Shown here: positions 18,714 through 27,477 of the stretch, piece after piece
Layout: each line of letters starts with the position of its first letter
Numbering within the stretch: position 1 is the first letter of the stretch
From: Paraburkholderia dilworthii
GTDB lineage: Bacteria; Pseudomonadota; Gammaproteobacteria; Burkholderiales; Burkholderiaceae
Direction: 5' to 3'
DNA length: 64,000 nucleotides
Assembly (NCBI RefSeq): GCF_000472525.1
Contig: NZ_AWZT01000002.1
Span: 142,359-206,358 of the forward strand
The notes under the pieces: generated by a model
The model's input: only the letters and a program-made list of their open reading frames with translations
Told to the model about the DNA's origin: nothing
Database searches by the model: none
Position numbers and translations under genes: made by a program

Positions 18714-19516
18714 CCTTGCAAAACCTGAGTCTCTGGGACGTCGCGATCGCCGCGTTGCTGATCGTCGTGAACGGCGCGGTGTCGGTGGCGCTCAAGCTCG
18801 ATCTCGAACGCAAGCTCGCGTGGGCCGCCGTGCGCACGGTCGTCCAGTTGCTCGCGATCGGCTATGTGCTCGGCTGGGTGTTCCGCTACGACCACTGGTT
18901 CGTCGTGCTGCCGTTGATGACCGTGATGACGCTGATCGCCGGCTTCGCGGGCGCGCAACGCGGCACTCGCACCTACGCGGGACAACGTGCGGACAGTCTG
19001 CTGTCGATCTGGATCAGTTCATGGCTCGTAGCCGCGGTCGGGCTCTTCGTCGTGATCCGCATTCGCCCTTGGTACGAACCGCAGTATGCGATTCCGATTC
19101 TCGGCATGATCCTCGGAAATACGCTGACGGGTGTCTCGCTTGGCATAGAAAGGATGACCGAGGAATTGACCGCGCGGCGCGACCGCGTCGAAATGGCGCT
19201 CGCGCTCGGCGCGACGCGCTGGGAAGCCGCGCAGGCGCCCGCGCGTCAGGCGGTGCGCGCAGGCATGATGCCGACGCTCAACCAGATGGCCGTGGTCGGC
19301 GTGGTGAGCCTGCCAGGCATGATGACCGGCCAGGTGCTCGCCGGCCAGTCGCCGTTGCAGGCGGTGCGCTATCAGATCGTGATCATGTTTCTGATCGCGG
19401 CCTCGTCGGCGCTCGGAACAGTGGGTGCCGTGCTGCTCACGTATCGGCGCCTGTTTTCGGCGGAGCACCGGTTCCTGTCCGCGCGGCTGGTCGAACGAGC
19501 GGCCGCACGGCGTTGA
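18710..19516 (+). CDS. fetB: FetB/YbbM-like ABC transporter permease
   Basis: An inner-membrane protein of 268 residues with several hydrophobic helices, including DVAIAALLIVVNGAVSVAL, TVVQLLAIGYVLGWVF and the C-terminal IVIMFLIAASSALGTVG. The conserved cytoplasmic motif GNTLTGVSLGIERMTEEL and the ALGATRWEAAQAP segment are typical of the FetB/UPF0014 permease family. MADD-type polarity is replaced by LPGMMTGQVLAGQSP near the C-terminus, which is also typical. With FetA it should form an exporter implicated in iron and oxidative-stress resistance in E. coli. Translation is coupled to fetA by the ATGA overlap. Confidence 0.87.
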   Translation: MTLQNLSLWDVAIAALLIVVNGAVSVALKLDLERKLAWAAVRTVVQLLAIGYVLGWVFRYDHWFVVLPLMTVMTLIAGFAGAQRGTRTYAGQRADSLLSIWISSWLVAAVGLFVVIRIRPWYEPQYAIPILGMILGNTLTGVSLGIERMTEELTARRDRVEMALALGATRWEAAQAPARQAVRAGMMPTLNQMAVVGVVSLPGMMTGQVLAGQSPLQAVRYQIVIMFLIAASSALGTVGAVLLTYRRLFSAEHRFLSARLVERAAARR

Positions 19517-19557
19517 ACTGCGCACACGCCGGATTCAGCGATCCAACCGGATTCAGC

Positions 19558-19593
19558 ACACTCAGCACGCTCACCGCACTCAGCGCACTCAGC
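19558..19593 (+). repeat. Four 9-bp near-repeats (consensus GCACTCAGC)
   Basis: Units ACACTCAGC, ACGCTCACC, GCACTCAGC and GCACTCAGC lie head to tail in the convergent gap after fetB. The last runs over the stop codon of the neighbouring minus-strand gene. Confidence 0.7.
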
Positions 19594-20152
19594 GCCTGGC
19601 GCTGACCGCCACGACCGTGCCGTCGCTGAGCGTGACCGTCTTCGTGCTGCCGTTCACCGGCATCGTGAACCGCAGCACCTGGCTCACGCTGACATCGTTC
19701 GGACACTTGAGCGATTTTCCACTCGCCGTGACGGTCTTCACGCCGTCCGGCTTATGTGCCTGGAAGCTCAATTGCACGGTCGCCGTGCCGTCTTCGCCGA
19801 CGACCGGCGCGAGGCGGATCTGCGTCTGGCGGATCATTGCGCCGTTGGAATCGAGCGGCAGCGACGCGTAGTTCGGACACGCATCGGTCGCGGGAATGGC
19901 GCCCCCGGGCGGCACGGTTTTCCACGTGAAGTCGTCCGACTGACCGGAGCGGATCGTGCGCGTTTCCTGCGAGTTGCCGAACTGTTTGGACGTGACGCGG
20001 ACGGTATAACGAATCGGACCGTCGAGCGCGGATTGCGACGTCACCGTAATCGGTGTGGCCGCGTGAGCGGCCGGCGCGAGCACGCCGCAGGACAGCACGC
20101 AAGCGAGAGAAACGACAACTGGAACGGCGGAAAGTTTGAAGCTGGAGCTCAT
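19589..20152 (-). CDS. Hypothetical secreted protein, 187 aa
   Basis: Family not recognised. The ATG at 20152 has GAGGTGA about five bases upstream. It starts a Sec signal peptide: a basic/Ser n-region, hydrophobic VVVSLACVLSCGVL, and an AHA-A-type cleavage site near residue 31. A longer frame to 20266 adds 38 Arg-rich residues and is rejected. The mature part is a beta-rich domain of about 155 residues with two conserved-looking cysteines, in DACPNYAS and SLKCPNDV, that could form a disulfide. A periplasmic or exported role is inferred. It is monocistronic and converges with fetB. Confidence 0.75.
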   Translation of the reverse strand: MSSSFKLSAVPVVVSLACVLSCGVLAPAAHAATPITVTSQSALDGPIRYTVRVTSKQFGNSQETRTIRSGQSDDFTWKTVPPGGAIPATDACPNYASLPLDSNGAMIRQTQIRLAPVVGEDGTATVQLSFQAHKPDGVKTVTASGKSLKCPNDVSVSQVLRFTMPVNGSTKTVTLSDGTVVAVSARR

Positions 20153-20350
20153 ACTGTCACCTCGTTGTTGTGCCGCTGCGCGAGCGCATGAGCGCGGCTC
20201 CGCACGTGGTCCAGGTGAAGCTTGCGGGAGCCGACAGCGCAATGAGCCACGCAGCCGTTTTAGCATGATGCGTCACCAGTCTACCGCCAAGCGATGTCGC
20301 GCGCGCTCCGCCAGCATCGGGTGTTACCCCGCTTGCGTGGACGCGTTTTA

Positions 20351-21367
20351 TCAGAAGCCGGTCAGGACAAGCTTGCCGATTGCGCGCCCTTCTTCGAGCA
20401 GAGCATGAGCGCGGCGCAGGTTCGCCGCATTGATCGCGCCGAGGCTTTGCCCGACGGTCGTGCGCAAGGTGCCGGCATCGACGAGACGGGCCACTTCGGT
20501 CAGCAGCTTGTGCTGCTCGATCATGTCGGGCGTGCCGAACATCGAACGCGTGAACATGAACTCCCAGTGAAATGCGGCGCTCTTCGCCTTCAACAATTCG
20601 ACCGGCACCGGCTTACTGTTTTCGACGATCGTGCAGATGCCGCCTTGCGGTTTGACAAGCTCAGCCGCACCTGGAAAGTTCCTGTCGGTGTCGTTGAATA
20701 TCAGCACGTAGTCCACCTGGTCGATGCCGAGCTTCTTCAACTGAGCGGGCATGTCGCCGAAGTGATCGACGATATGATCCGCACCCAGGTCGGCCGCCCA
20801 TTTCGCCGACTCGGGACGCGACGCGGTCGCAATCACTTTCAGCTTCGCAAGCTGTTTGGCCAGTTGAATGCCGATCGAGCCGACGCCGCCCGCCCCGCCG
20901 AAAATCAGCACAGTGCGGCCTTCGTGGGCGCCTTGCGGCGAGACGCCGAGCCGGTCGAACAACGCTTCCCACGCGGTGATCGCCGTCAACGGCAACGCGG
21001 CCGCGTCCGTGAAATCGAGCGATGCGGGCTTGCGCCCGACGATCCGCTCGTCGACGAGATGAAACTCGCTGTTCGCGCCCGGCCGCGTAATGCTGCCCGC
21101 ATAGAAGACCGGATCGCCGACCTTGAACAGCGTCACGTCCGGACCCGCCGCGACGACGGTGCCGGCGGCGTCCCAACCCAGCACGCGCGGCTCTTTTTCG
21201 ACGCTGTCTTTCGGCGCGCGCACCTTGGTGTCCACGGGATTGACCGAGATGGCCTCGACCTTGACCAGCAAGTCGCGCCCGGTAGCTTTCGGTTTCGGTA
21301 TCTCGATGTCGATCAAGGCTTCGTCGTGGTGAATGGGCAAATAGCGATGGAGGCCGACGGCTTTCAT
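20351..21367 (-). CDS. Zinc-independent quinone-oxidoreductase-like MDR dehydrogenase
   Basis: A 338-residue NAD(P)H-binding enzyme of the medium-chain dehydrogenase/reductase superfamily. The N-terminal GroES-like domain includes SVNPVDTKVR and GWDAAGTVVAAG. The Rossmann domain has the nucleotide loop IFGGAGGVGSIG. The structural-zinc cysteine cluster is absent, which places it with quinone oxidoreductases (zinc-binding ADH-family, YhdH/QOR branch). The start at 21367 is backed by GGGAG. It is transcribed divergently from a LysR regulator 170 bases away, which probably controls it. The substrate is unknown. Confidence 0.88.
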   Translation of the reverse strand: MKAVGLHRYLPIHHDEALIDIEIPKPKATGRDLLVKVEAISVNPVDTKVRAPKDSVEKEPRVLGWDAAGTVVAAGPDVTLFKVGDPVFYAGSITRPGANSEFHLVDERIVGRKPASLDFTDAAALPLTAITAWEALFDRLGVSPQGAHEGRTVLIFGGAGGVGSIGIQLAKQLAKLKVIATASRPESAKWAADLGADHIVDHFGDMPAQLKKLGIDQVDYVLIFNDTDRNFPGAAELVKPQGGICTIVENSKPVPVELLKAKSAAFHWEFMFTRSMFGTPDMIEQHKLLTEVARLVDAGTLRTTVGQSLGAINAANLRRAHALLEEGRAIGKLVLTGF

Positions 21368-21537
21368 GGATGCTCCCTGGTTTGTTCCGTTGAGGTTGGC
21401 GGACCGGCGAAGTCGGCGGGTTTGAAGCCGCTCGCACCGCTCACACATATCGCCGATCCATGCACGTGATCGTAAGCCGCCTCTTACTGTGACAAAAGCG
21501 GCATAATCGCTGAAACATCTTTTTGATTTTCCGAAGA

Positions 21538-22500
21538 ATGGACCTCTCCTATTCCGTTACAGCTAATGCGCCCCCGGCTGCCAGCGGCCGTGAACGGCTC
21601 GATTTGCTCGACGTCGCGCTGTTCGTGCGCGCCGCACTGCTCGCGAACGTGTCAGCGGCGGGACGGGAGTTCGGCTTGTCGGCGGCGGTGGCGAGTTCGC
21701 GCATCGCGCAACTGGAAAAGCTGCTCGGCGCGCGGCTCCTGCATCGGACCACGCGCCGCATCAGTCTCACGCAGGACGGCGAAGTCTTCATGACGCGCGC
21801 CGAAGCGCTGCTCGACGCGGCCGCGGCCGCACGCACGTCGGTGGGCCGTGGACAAGCCGAGCCGCAAGGCCGCTTGCGCGTGTCGATGCCGTCGTCGTTC
21901 GGGCGGCAGCACGTGTCGCCCGTCATCAGCGAGTTTTTGCGCCGTTATCCTGGTGTCAGCGTCGATTTGCGGTTGACGGATCAACTCGTCGATCTCGTCG
22001 ATGCGGGTATCGACGTGGCGATCCGGGTCGGCGCGCTAAAGGATTCGTCTCTGGTCGCGCGCCGGCTCGCGGTCAACCGGCGCGTGCTGTGCGCTGCGCC
22101 GTCGTATCTGGCGCAGCGCGGCACGCCGCACCATCCGTCGGATCTCGCTCAGCACGAGTGCATGATTCTGTCGGACCAGCGCGACTGGGCCTTCGAAACG
22201 CCGGCCGGACCGCTCGAAGTGCGCGTGAGCGGGCGCATCGTCACCGATAACGGCGAAGTGATCCGCGACGCACTCCTCGCGGGTTTCGGGATCGCGCTCA
22301 AATCGACGTGGGACGTGGCGCCGTTTCTGCGCAGCGGTGAACTGGTCAGCGTGCTCGAAAACTATCCGCTCGCCGAGAAGGTGGCGATCTGGGCCGTGTA
22401 TCCAAGCCGCGCATTCGTACCGCCGAAGACGCTCGCCTTCATCGAGTTCCTTGCCGGGCATTTCGGCGATCCGCCTTATTGGGATGCCGAGCCGGAGTGA
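21538..22500 (+). CDS. LysR-family transcriptional regulator
   Basis: A 320-residue DNA-binding regulator. The N-terminal winged helix-turn-helix (about 22-80) reads through NVSAAGREFGLSAAVASSRIAQLEK, shown here only by its key residues Ala26-Ser39 region, and ends in HRTTRRISLT. A substrate-binding-protein-like effector domain follows, with the SMPSSFGRQHVSP and RVGALKDSSLVARRL segments of the CrgA/DsdC-like subgroup. The ATG at 21538 is preferred; a TTG five codons earlier is possible, and neither has a strong ribosome site. It faces the quinone-oxidoreductase-like gene across a short divergent gap, the classical LysR arrangement. Confidence 0.9.
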   Translation: MDLSYSVTANAPPAASGRERLDLLDVALFVRAALLANVSAAGREFGLSAAVASSRIAQLEKLLGARLLHRTTRRISLTQDGEVFMTRAEALLDAAAAARTSVGRGQAEPQGRLRVSMPSSFGRQHVSPVISEFLRRYPGVSVDLRLTDQLVDLVDAGIDVAIRVGALKDSSLVARRLAVNRRVLCAAPSYLAQRGTPHHPSDLAQHECMILSDQRDWAFETPAGPLEVRVSGRIVTDNGEVIRDALLAGFGIALKSTWDVAPFLRSGELVSVLENYPLAEKVAIWAVYPSRAFVPPKTLAFIEFLAGHFGDPPYWDAEPE

Positions 22501-22680
22501 GCGGGAGTGAGGTTGACGTCAGGTTGGCGTGAAGCTGGCTTGATGTTGGCTTGACATTGCCCTGGCGTTGGCCCGAGCCCGCCTCTAGTCGGCTTCGAGC
22601 CTACCTCTAGTCGGCGCCTCCTCCAATCGGCTTCGAGCGGGCCTCAAGTCGGCCGGCAGTCCATCTGCCGACGCCCGCGC
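22501..22680 (+). repeat. Degenerate short direct repeats downstream of the LysR gene
   Basis: The first half is built of TTGGC(G/T)TGA-like units of 10-13 bases. The second half holds copies of CCTC(T/A)AGTCGGC and two copies of TCGGCTTCGAGC. The pattern is imperfect and has no obvious coding meaning. Confidence 0.5.
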
Positions 22681-22737
22681 CAGCCAGAATTCAGCCGCCG
22701 CCCGGTCCCCTGAACCCGGCTTCAAGTGCGCCGCGAG

Positions 22738-23040
22738 TCAGCGTTTGCCGGCTCCCGCGCCGGGTGATCTGTCGTCCGAGTTCACGTCGGTATGCGCGTC
22801 GTTCTGCGTCTTTTCCTGATACTCGCCGCCACCGCGACGGTCGGTGTCCTGCAGACCGCGCTCGACGTCGCTATGCGCCTGTTTGCCGATACGCCGTGGA
22901 TCTTCATCGTTCTGCGACTCCGCATTCTGATCGTTCTCATGCGGCAGCGGCGCGGCTGCATCTTCCAGTGAGCGCGGATGCTTCTTTGCGTGCGGATCGG
23001 CCTGCTTGTCGCCATCCGACGATTGCGGTGTGCTCTTCAT
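22738..23040 (-). CDS. Small hydrophilic hypothetical protein, 100 aa
   Basis: Family not recognised. AAAGGAG lies about seven bases before the ATG, which supports real translation. The product is extremely polar, with abundant Asp, Glu, Gln, Asn, Lys, Arg and His, no hydrophobic core and no cysteine. It is expected to be intrinsically disordered, resembling small stress or hydrophilin-type proteins. It lies 53 bases downstream of ligD on the same strand, so it may be co-transcribed with the end-joining genes. A functional link is inference only. Confidence 0.65.
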   Translation of the reverse strand: MKSTPQSSDGDKQADPHAKKHPRSLEDAAAPLPHENDQNAESQNDEDPRRIGKQAHSDVERGLQDTDRRGGGEYQEKTQNDAHTDVNSDDRSPGAGAGKR

Positions 23041-23093
23041 AGCGTGCTCCTTTTATCTGTTAGTACTGCAGCCGACGACGCAAACCCGCACGG

Positions 23094-26000
23094 CTAAGCT
23101 CCGCTGAGGCGCTTTCTCATTGCGGCGGTGATGCGCTGGCGCGTTTTTGCGTAGTCGGCCCACGGGTCGCTCTTCAACTCCGATAGACGCTCATGCAGGT
23201 TGCGGATATTCCACTGATCGCCGCCAGCGGTCGCCGCGACTTCGTCCCAAGCGAGTGGCACCGAAACGCCGAGCCCGGGCCGGGCCCGCACCGAAAAGGC
23301 GGCGACCGTGCTTGAGCCGCGGTTATTGCGCAAATAGTCGACGAAGATTTTCTGCTTCCGATTTTGTGCGCCCATTTTCGCGCTGAAGTACTTCGGCAGC
23401 GTGCTCGCCATGTGCTGCGCGACGGCCTGCGAAAACTCCTTCACTTCGTCCCAGCCCGCGTGTTTCGAGAGCGGCACGACGACGTGCAAGCCCTTTCCGC
23501 CACTCGTCTTGCAAAACGACGCGAGGCCGAGTTCGTCGAGCAGAGAGCGCGTCAATTGCGCGGCCTCGATCATTCGCTCCCAGCCAAGCGACGGGTCCGG
23601 ATCAAGGTCGAACACCACGCGATCTGGCTTCTCGATGTTCGACGCCACGCCGTTCCACGTGTGAAATTCGATCGTGCCCATTTGCGCGGCGCCGACCAGC
23701 GCTTTTACGCTCTCTACCGTGATGAGCGGAGGATGGCCGGGATCGAGTCCGGGATGCTGCGTAATGTTCGGGATCGACAGTTTCTGGCTGTGCTTCTGGA
23801 AAAAAAGTTCCCCGCCGATGTCCTCGGGCGCGCGCACGAGCGACACGGGCCGATCGACCAGATGCGGCAACATCCATTGCGCGACGGATTCGTAATACTG
23901 CACGAGGTCGATCTTGCGCGCGCCGGTGCCCTTGTCGATCACACGGTCCGGGTGCGACACGCGAACGCCGGCGACTTCGGCGGGCGATGCGGATTTTTTC
24001 GATCGCGGCGCGGCGGTTTTGCTTGCGGCGTCGCTTGTGAGGCTGGTATCGACGCTTTGTTTGTTCGATGCGTCGGATTTCGCCGCGGCTCCGGCTGTTG
24101 TCTTCGCTGCTGTTTTGGACGCCGTCGCCGTTCTAGCCGTTGTTTCGCCGCCTGTCTTATTCGTCGTCTTGTTCGTCGTCTTAGCTCGAGTTTTTGCGGT
24201 GGTTTTAACCGCCGTTTTAGCGGCTGTGTCTTCGCCCTTTTCCACGGTTTCTTTCGGCGCTGCCTTTCCGGCGGCGCGCTTCTTACTTGCGCCCGAAGTC
24301 TGCACGTCGCCATCAGCCTCAGCCGCCCCGCCCCGTGCCGAACGTTTCTTCGGCGCCGCGTCGGAGTCCGCCTCGATATCGGTTTGCTGTTGCACGTCGT
24401 CTCCCTTGCGTGGTGCTTCCTTGACGATCTGGCGCGCCGGCTTGTCGCTGCGCAAACTCACGAACGACGCCTGGCGGACGATGCCGTCGCTCGTCCATTC
24501 GGCGAAATTGCATTCCGCGACGAGCACCGGTTCGACCCAATGCACCGGTGTGCGGCTGCGCTCGCGCGGCGGGCTCGCAAATGGCATGCGCTTCGTTTCG
24601 TGCGCGTCGAGTTCTTTCTTCACCGAGCGCAGCAGCGCCGCATCGAAACCTGTGCCGACGCGCCCTGCATATTGCAGTTTGCCCTTGCTGTCGTGCACGC
24701 CGAGCAGCAACGCGCCGAACGCTGCGCGGCTGCCTGACGGTTCCGAATAGCCGCCGATCACGAACTCCTGGCGTCGGCGGCATTTCAGCTTGATCCACGT
24801 GGCCGAGCGGCCGGACACATAGCCGCTGTCGCGCCGCTTGCCGATGATGCCTTCGAGCGCCATGTCGCATGCGCTCTTCAGCAGATCGTCGGCGCTGAAC
24901 TCGAAGTCGTTTGAAAAGCGCAGCACGCTGTCGCCAACCGGTTCGAGCAGCGCGCGCAGGATCGCGCGGCGCTGTTGCAGCGGCACGCCGCGCAAGTCGT
25001 AGCCGTTCAGGAACGGCACGTCGAACAGATACACGACGATGTCCTGCGGCCGGTTGGAGTCGAACGCGTTTTGCAGCGCCTGGAAGCTCGGCACGCCGTT
25101 CTCGTCGAGCACCACGGCCTCGCCGTCGAGCCACGCGCTGTCCACGCCCAGTTGCTGCAACGCCTTTACCTGCTTGCTGAACTTCGCTGTCCAGTCGTTG
25201 CCCGCTCGCGTGAAGACCTGCACCTTGCGATCCTTCGCACTCGCTTCGATACGGGCAAGCACGCGATACCCGTCGAACTTGATTTCGTACGACCAGTCGT
25301 CGCCGGGCGGCGTGGCGTCGACAAGCGTCGCCAACTGGGGCTTGAGCGTGGCAGGCAGTTTGGCCTTGACCGCGCCCTCTATCGCCGGCGACGCAGCGAG
25401 TTCGCGCAGCGACTCGCTACTGCGCGTCGCCACGATGTCGGGCCGCTTCGGATCGCCGCGTACCGATGTCGACTTGCTCTTTTTAACGGCAAGCTGCTTA
25501 TCTGTCTGCTTGCTGTCCTGCCTGCCGGCTTTTCCTTTCGAGGCGGGCGCCGCCTCGCCACCGAGCACGCTGCCGGGGCGCTCCGCAAGAATGTCGTATT
25601 CGCTCTCGTCGCGCGCCTCGTCGTCGCGCTCCTTGATCAGCAGCCACTGCTCCTTGTCGGCGTTGCCGCGCATGTGGCTGCGCACGAGCGTCCAGCCGCC
25701 GTGCAGTTTTTCGCCATGCAGATGAAATTTGAGCTTGCCGGCCTGATAGGCACGCGCCGCCTCGGCCGCGCCGCCGACCGGCTCCCAGGTGCCGCGATCC
25801 CAGACGATCACCGTGCCCGCGCCATAATTGCCCGGCGGAATCTCGCCTTCGAACGAACCGTATTCGACCGGATGGTCTTCGACATGCACGGCAAGACGCT
25901 TCACCGAAGGATCGAGGCACGGCCCTTTCGGCACCGCCCACGAAAGCAGCGCGCCGTTCAGTTCGAGCCGGAAGTCGTAGTGCAAACGCCTCGCGTGATG

Positions 26001-26147
26001 CTCCTGGATGACGTACGACAGCCCCTCGTCCGGTGCGTGCCGCGCCGCCTTGCGGCCGGCGCGCTTCTTCGTCGCCTTGGCGCCCGCGGGCTCCGGCGTG
26101 TCGTCGAAGCGGCGCTTGCGGTTGTAGAGGTCGAGTCTGTCGTTCAT
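23094..26147 (-). CDS. ligD: ATP-dependent DNA ligase LigD (end-joining)
   Basis: LigD repairs double-strand breaks with Ku. The 1017-residue protein has three enzymatic domains in the Pseudomonas order. First is a 3'-phosphoesterase (about 45-170, with HHARRLHYDFRLE and GEIPPGNYGAG). Second is an ATP-dependent ligase (about 265-570; adenylated Lys290 in EIKFDGYR, and later EGIIGKRRDSGY and WIKLKC). Third is the primase-polymerase (about 725-1010; metal Asp847/Asp849 in FDLDPDP, plus TSGGKGLHV). A Lys/Thr/Ala-rich linker of about 130 residues (590-720) separates ligase and polymerase and is unusually long. ku lies just upstream on the same strand. Confidence 0.97.
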   Translation of the reverse strand: MNDRLDLYNRKRRFDDTPEPAGAKATKKRAGRKAARHAPDEGLSYVIQEHHARRLHYDFRLELNGALLSWAVPKGPCLDPSVKRLAVHVEDHPVEYGSFEGEIPPGNYGAGTVIVWDRGTWEPVGGAAEAARAYQAGKLKFHLHGEKLHGGWTLVRSHMRGNADKEQWLLIKERDDEARDESEYDILAERPGSVLGGEAAPASKGKAGRQDSKQTDKQLAVKKSKSTSVRGDPKRPDIVATRSSESLRELAASPAIEGAVKAKLPATLKPQLATLVDATPPGDDWSYEIKFDGYRVLARIEASAKDRKVQVFTRAGNDWTAKFSKQVKALQQLGVDSAWLDGEAVVLDENGVPSFQALQNAFDSNRPQDIVVYLFDVPFLNGYDLRGVPLQQRRAILRALLEPVGDSVLRFSNDFEFSADDLLKSACDMALEGIIGKRRDSGYVSGRSATWIKLKCRRRQEFVIGGYSEPSGSRAAFGALLLGVHDSKGKLQYAGRVGTGFDAALLRSVKKELDAHETKRMPFASPPRERSRTPVHWVEPVLVAECNFAEWTSDGIVRQASFVSLRSDKPARQIVKEAPRKGDDVQQQTDIEADSDAAPKKRSARGGAAEADGDVQTSGASKKRAAGKAAPKETVEKGEDTAAKTAVKTTAKTRAKTTNKTTNKTGGETTARTATASKTAAKTTAGAAAKSDASNKQSVDTSLTSDAASKTAAPRSKKSASPAEVAGVRVSHPDRVIDKGTGARKIDLVQYYESVAQWMLPHLVDRPVSLVRAPEDIGGELFFQKHSQKLSIPNITQHPGLDPGHPPLITVESVKALVGAAQMGTIEFHTWNGVASNIEKPDRVVFDLDPDPSLGWERMIEAAQLTRSLLDELGLASFCKTSGGKGLHVVVPLSKHAGWDEVKEFSQAVAQHMASTLPKYFSAKMGAQNRKQKIFVDYLRNNRGSSTVAAFSVRARPGLGVSVPLAWDEVAATAGGDQWNIRNLHERLSELKSDPWADYAKTRQRITAAMRKRLSGA

Positions 26148-26301
26148 GGCGCGAACTCCATCGGGACCGAGACCGGTATCGGGACGGAGATCAGGATCAG
26201 GATGGCGATGGCGATGGGCTGCGGCGCTTGGGCACGGCTATCCGGTTCGGGCATACGTCGGTTCATGCGGCGATCGGTCCCCTGTTGCGCTCGCCGGTCC
26301 A

Positions 26302-27315
26302 TCATGCCGCCGCGCGGCGCTTGCGCGCGGTCGTAGTCGACTTCGCGGTGGCGCGGCTGCCGCCGCCGCTGCCGCTTGCCCGAGGCGCGCGTGTCGAGCG
26401 CGTCGTGCGTGGTTTTTTACGCGATGCTGTGGAGCCGCTGTCTTTTTCCGCATCGGCATCTTCGTCGGCAGTGTCGTCGTCAGCGGCGCGCTTGCGCGTG
26501 CCGGACGCGGGCTTGCTCTTGCCGCGTCCAAGGCTGCGTTTGAGCAGGTCGGACAGATCGAGAATATCGGCCGATTGACGCGACTCACGCGGCGTTTCGA
26601 TGTCGGTGATTTCCTCTGTCTTGCCTTCGCGGACCTTCCGATCGACGAGCGCCATGATGTCGTCGCGAAACGTGTCGTGGTATTTCGACGGGTCCCAGTT
26701 GTCGCTCATGTCGTCGATCAACTTCTGCGCCATGTCGAGCTCGCGCGCGCTCACGCCCGCGGCCTTGGTCCCTTCGGCGGGCAGCTTGAATTCGTCGAAA
26801 TCGCGTACCTCCTCGGCCCAGCGCAGCGTGTTCAGAGCGAGCACCGGCCCGACTGGAATCAGCGCGGCAAGATGCTGCTTGTTATGCAGGACGACGCTTG
26901 CTACGCCGACCTTGCCCGACGATTTCATCGCCTCGCGCAATAGCGCATAGACCTTTTCGCCCTTGCGGTCCGGCGTCAGAAAGTAAGGCGTGTCGAGATA
27001 GAGAAACGAGATATCGGGTGCGTCGACGAATGCAAGAATGTCTACCGTCTGCGTGGATTCGGGATTGGCCGCGCGAATCTCCTCATCCGAGAGCACCACG
27101 TACTTATCCTTCTCGTATTCGAAGCCGCGCACGATGTTATCGCGCGTCACGTCCTTGCCCGTGCGCTTATTGATCTGCTTGTAGCCGACCGGGTCGATGG
27201 TGCGCTTGTCGAGCAGATTGAAGCCGACCTTCTCCGACTTCGTCGCCGGATATAACTGCACCGGTACATGGACGAGGCCGAAGCTGATCGCGCCTTTCCA
27301 GATCATGTGTGCCAT
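26302..27315 (-). CDS. ku: Non-homologous end-joining protein Ku
   Basis: Bacterial Ku is a homodimeric ring that binds DNA ends and recruits LigD. The 337-residue product starts with the standard MAHMIWKGAISFGLVHVPV fold entry; GGGAG precedes this ATG at 27315. The core reaches about residue 255. A C-terminal tail rich in Arg, Lys, Ala, Ser and Thr (about 265-337) follows, which in other bacteria binds DNA and LigD. It is 154 bases upstream of ligD on the same strand. The gap holds short GGATGGCGATGG-type repeats. Confidence 0.97.
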   Translation of the reverse strand: MAHMIWKGAISFGLVHVPVQLYPATKSEKVGFNLLDKRTIDPVGYKQINKRTGKDVTRDNIVRGFEYEKDKYVVLSDEEIRAANPESTQTVDILAFVDAPDISFLYLDTPYFLTPDRKGEKVYALLREAMKSSGKVGVASVVLHNKQHLAALIPVGPVLALNTLRWAEEVRDFDEFKLPAEGTKAAGVSARELDMAQKLIDDMSDNWDPSKYHDTFRDDIMALVDRKVREGKTEEITDIETPRESRQSADILDLSDLLKRSLGRGKSKPASGTRKRAADDDTADEDADAEKDSGSTASRKKPRTTRSTRAPRASGSGGGSRATAKSTTTARKRRAAA

Positions 27316-27377
27316 CGTGCGCTCCCTAGGCCTAAGACCCATGACGAAGCAGCAAGCGTGCCACGGTTTTCTAGCGG

Positions 27378-27417
27378 AGCGCGGCGCACGGCCGTCGCCT
27401 TAGGCGCGCGCCGCGCT
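27378..27417. repeat. 10-bp perfect inverted repeat between P450 and ku
   Basis: AGCGCGGCGC (27378-27387) pairs perfectly with GCGCCGCGCT (27408-27417) across a 20-base loop. No T-run follows on either strand. It may be a factor-independent hairpin at the end of the P450 transcript or an operator before ku. Confidence 0.6.
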
Positions 27418-27477
27418 GTAAGTCTTGCATGATGGCGGCAAAAACTACGGAGTCCGGCGCATTGCGGCTTCGGGATT

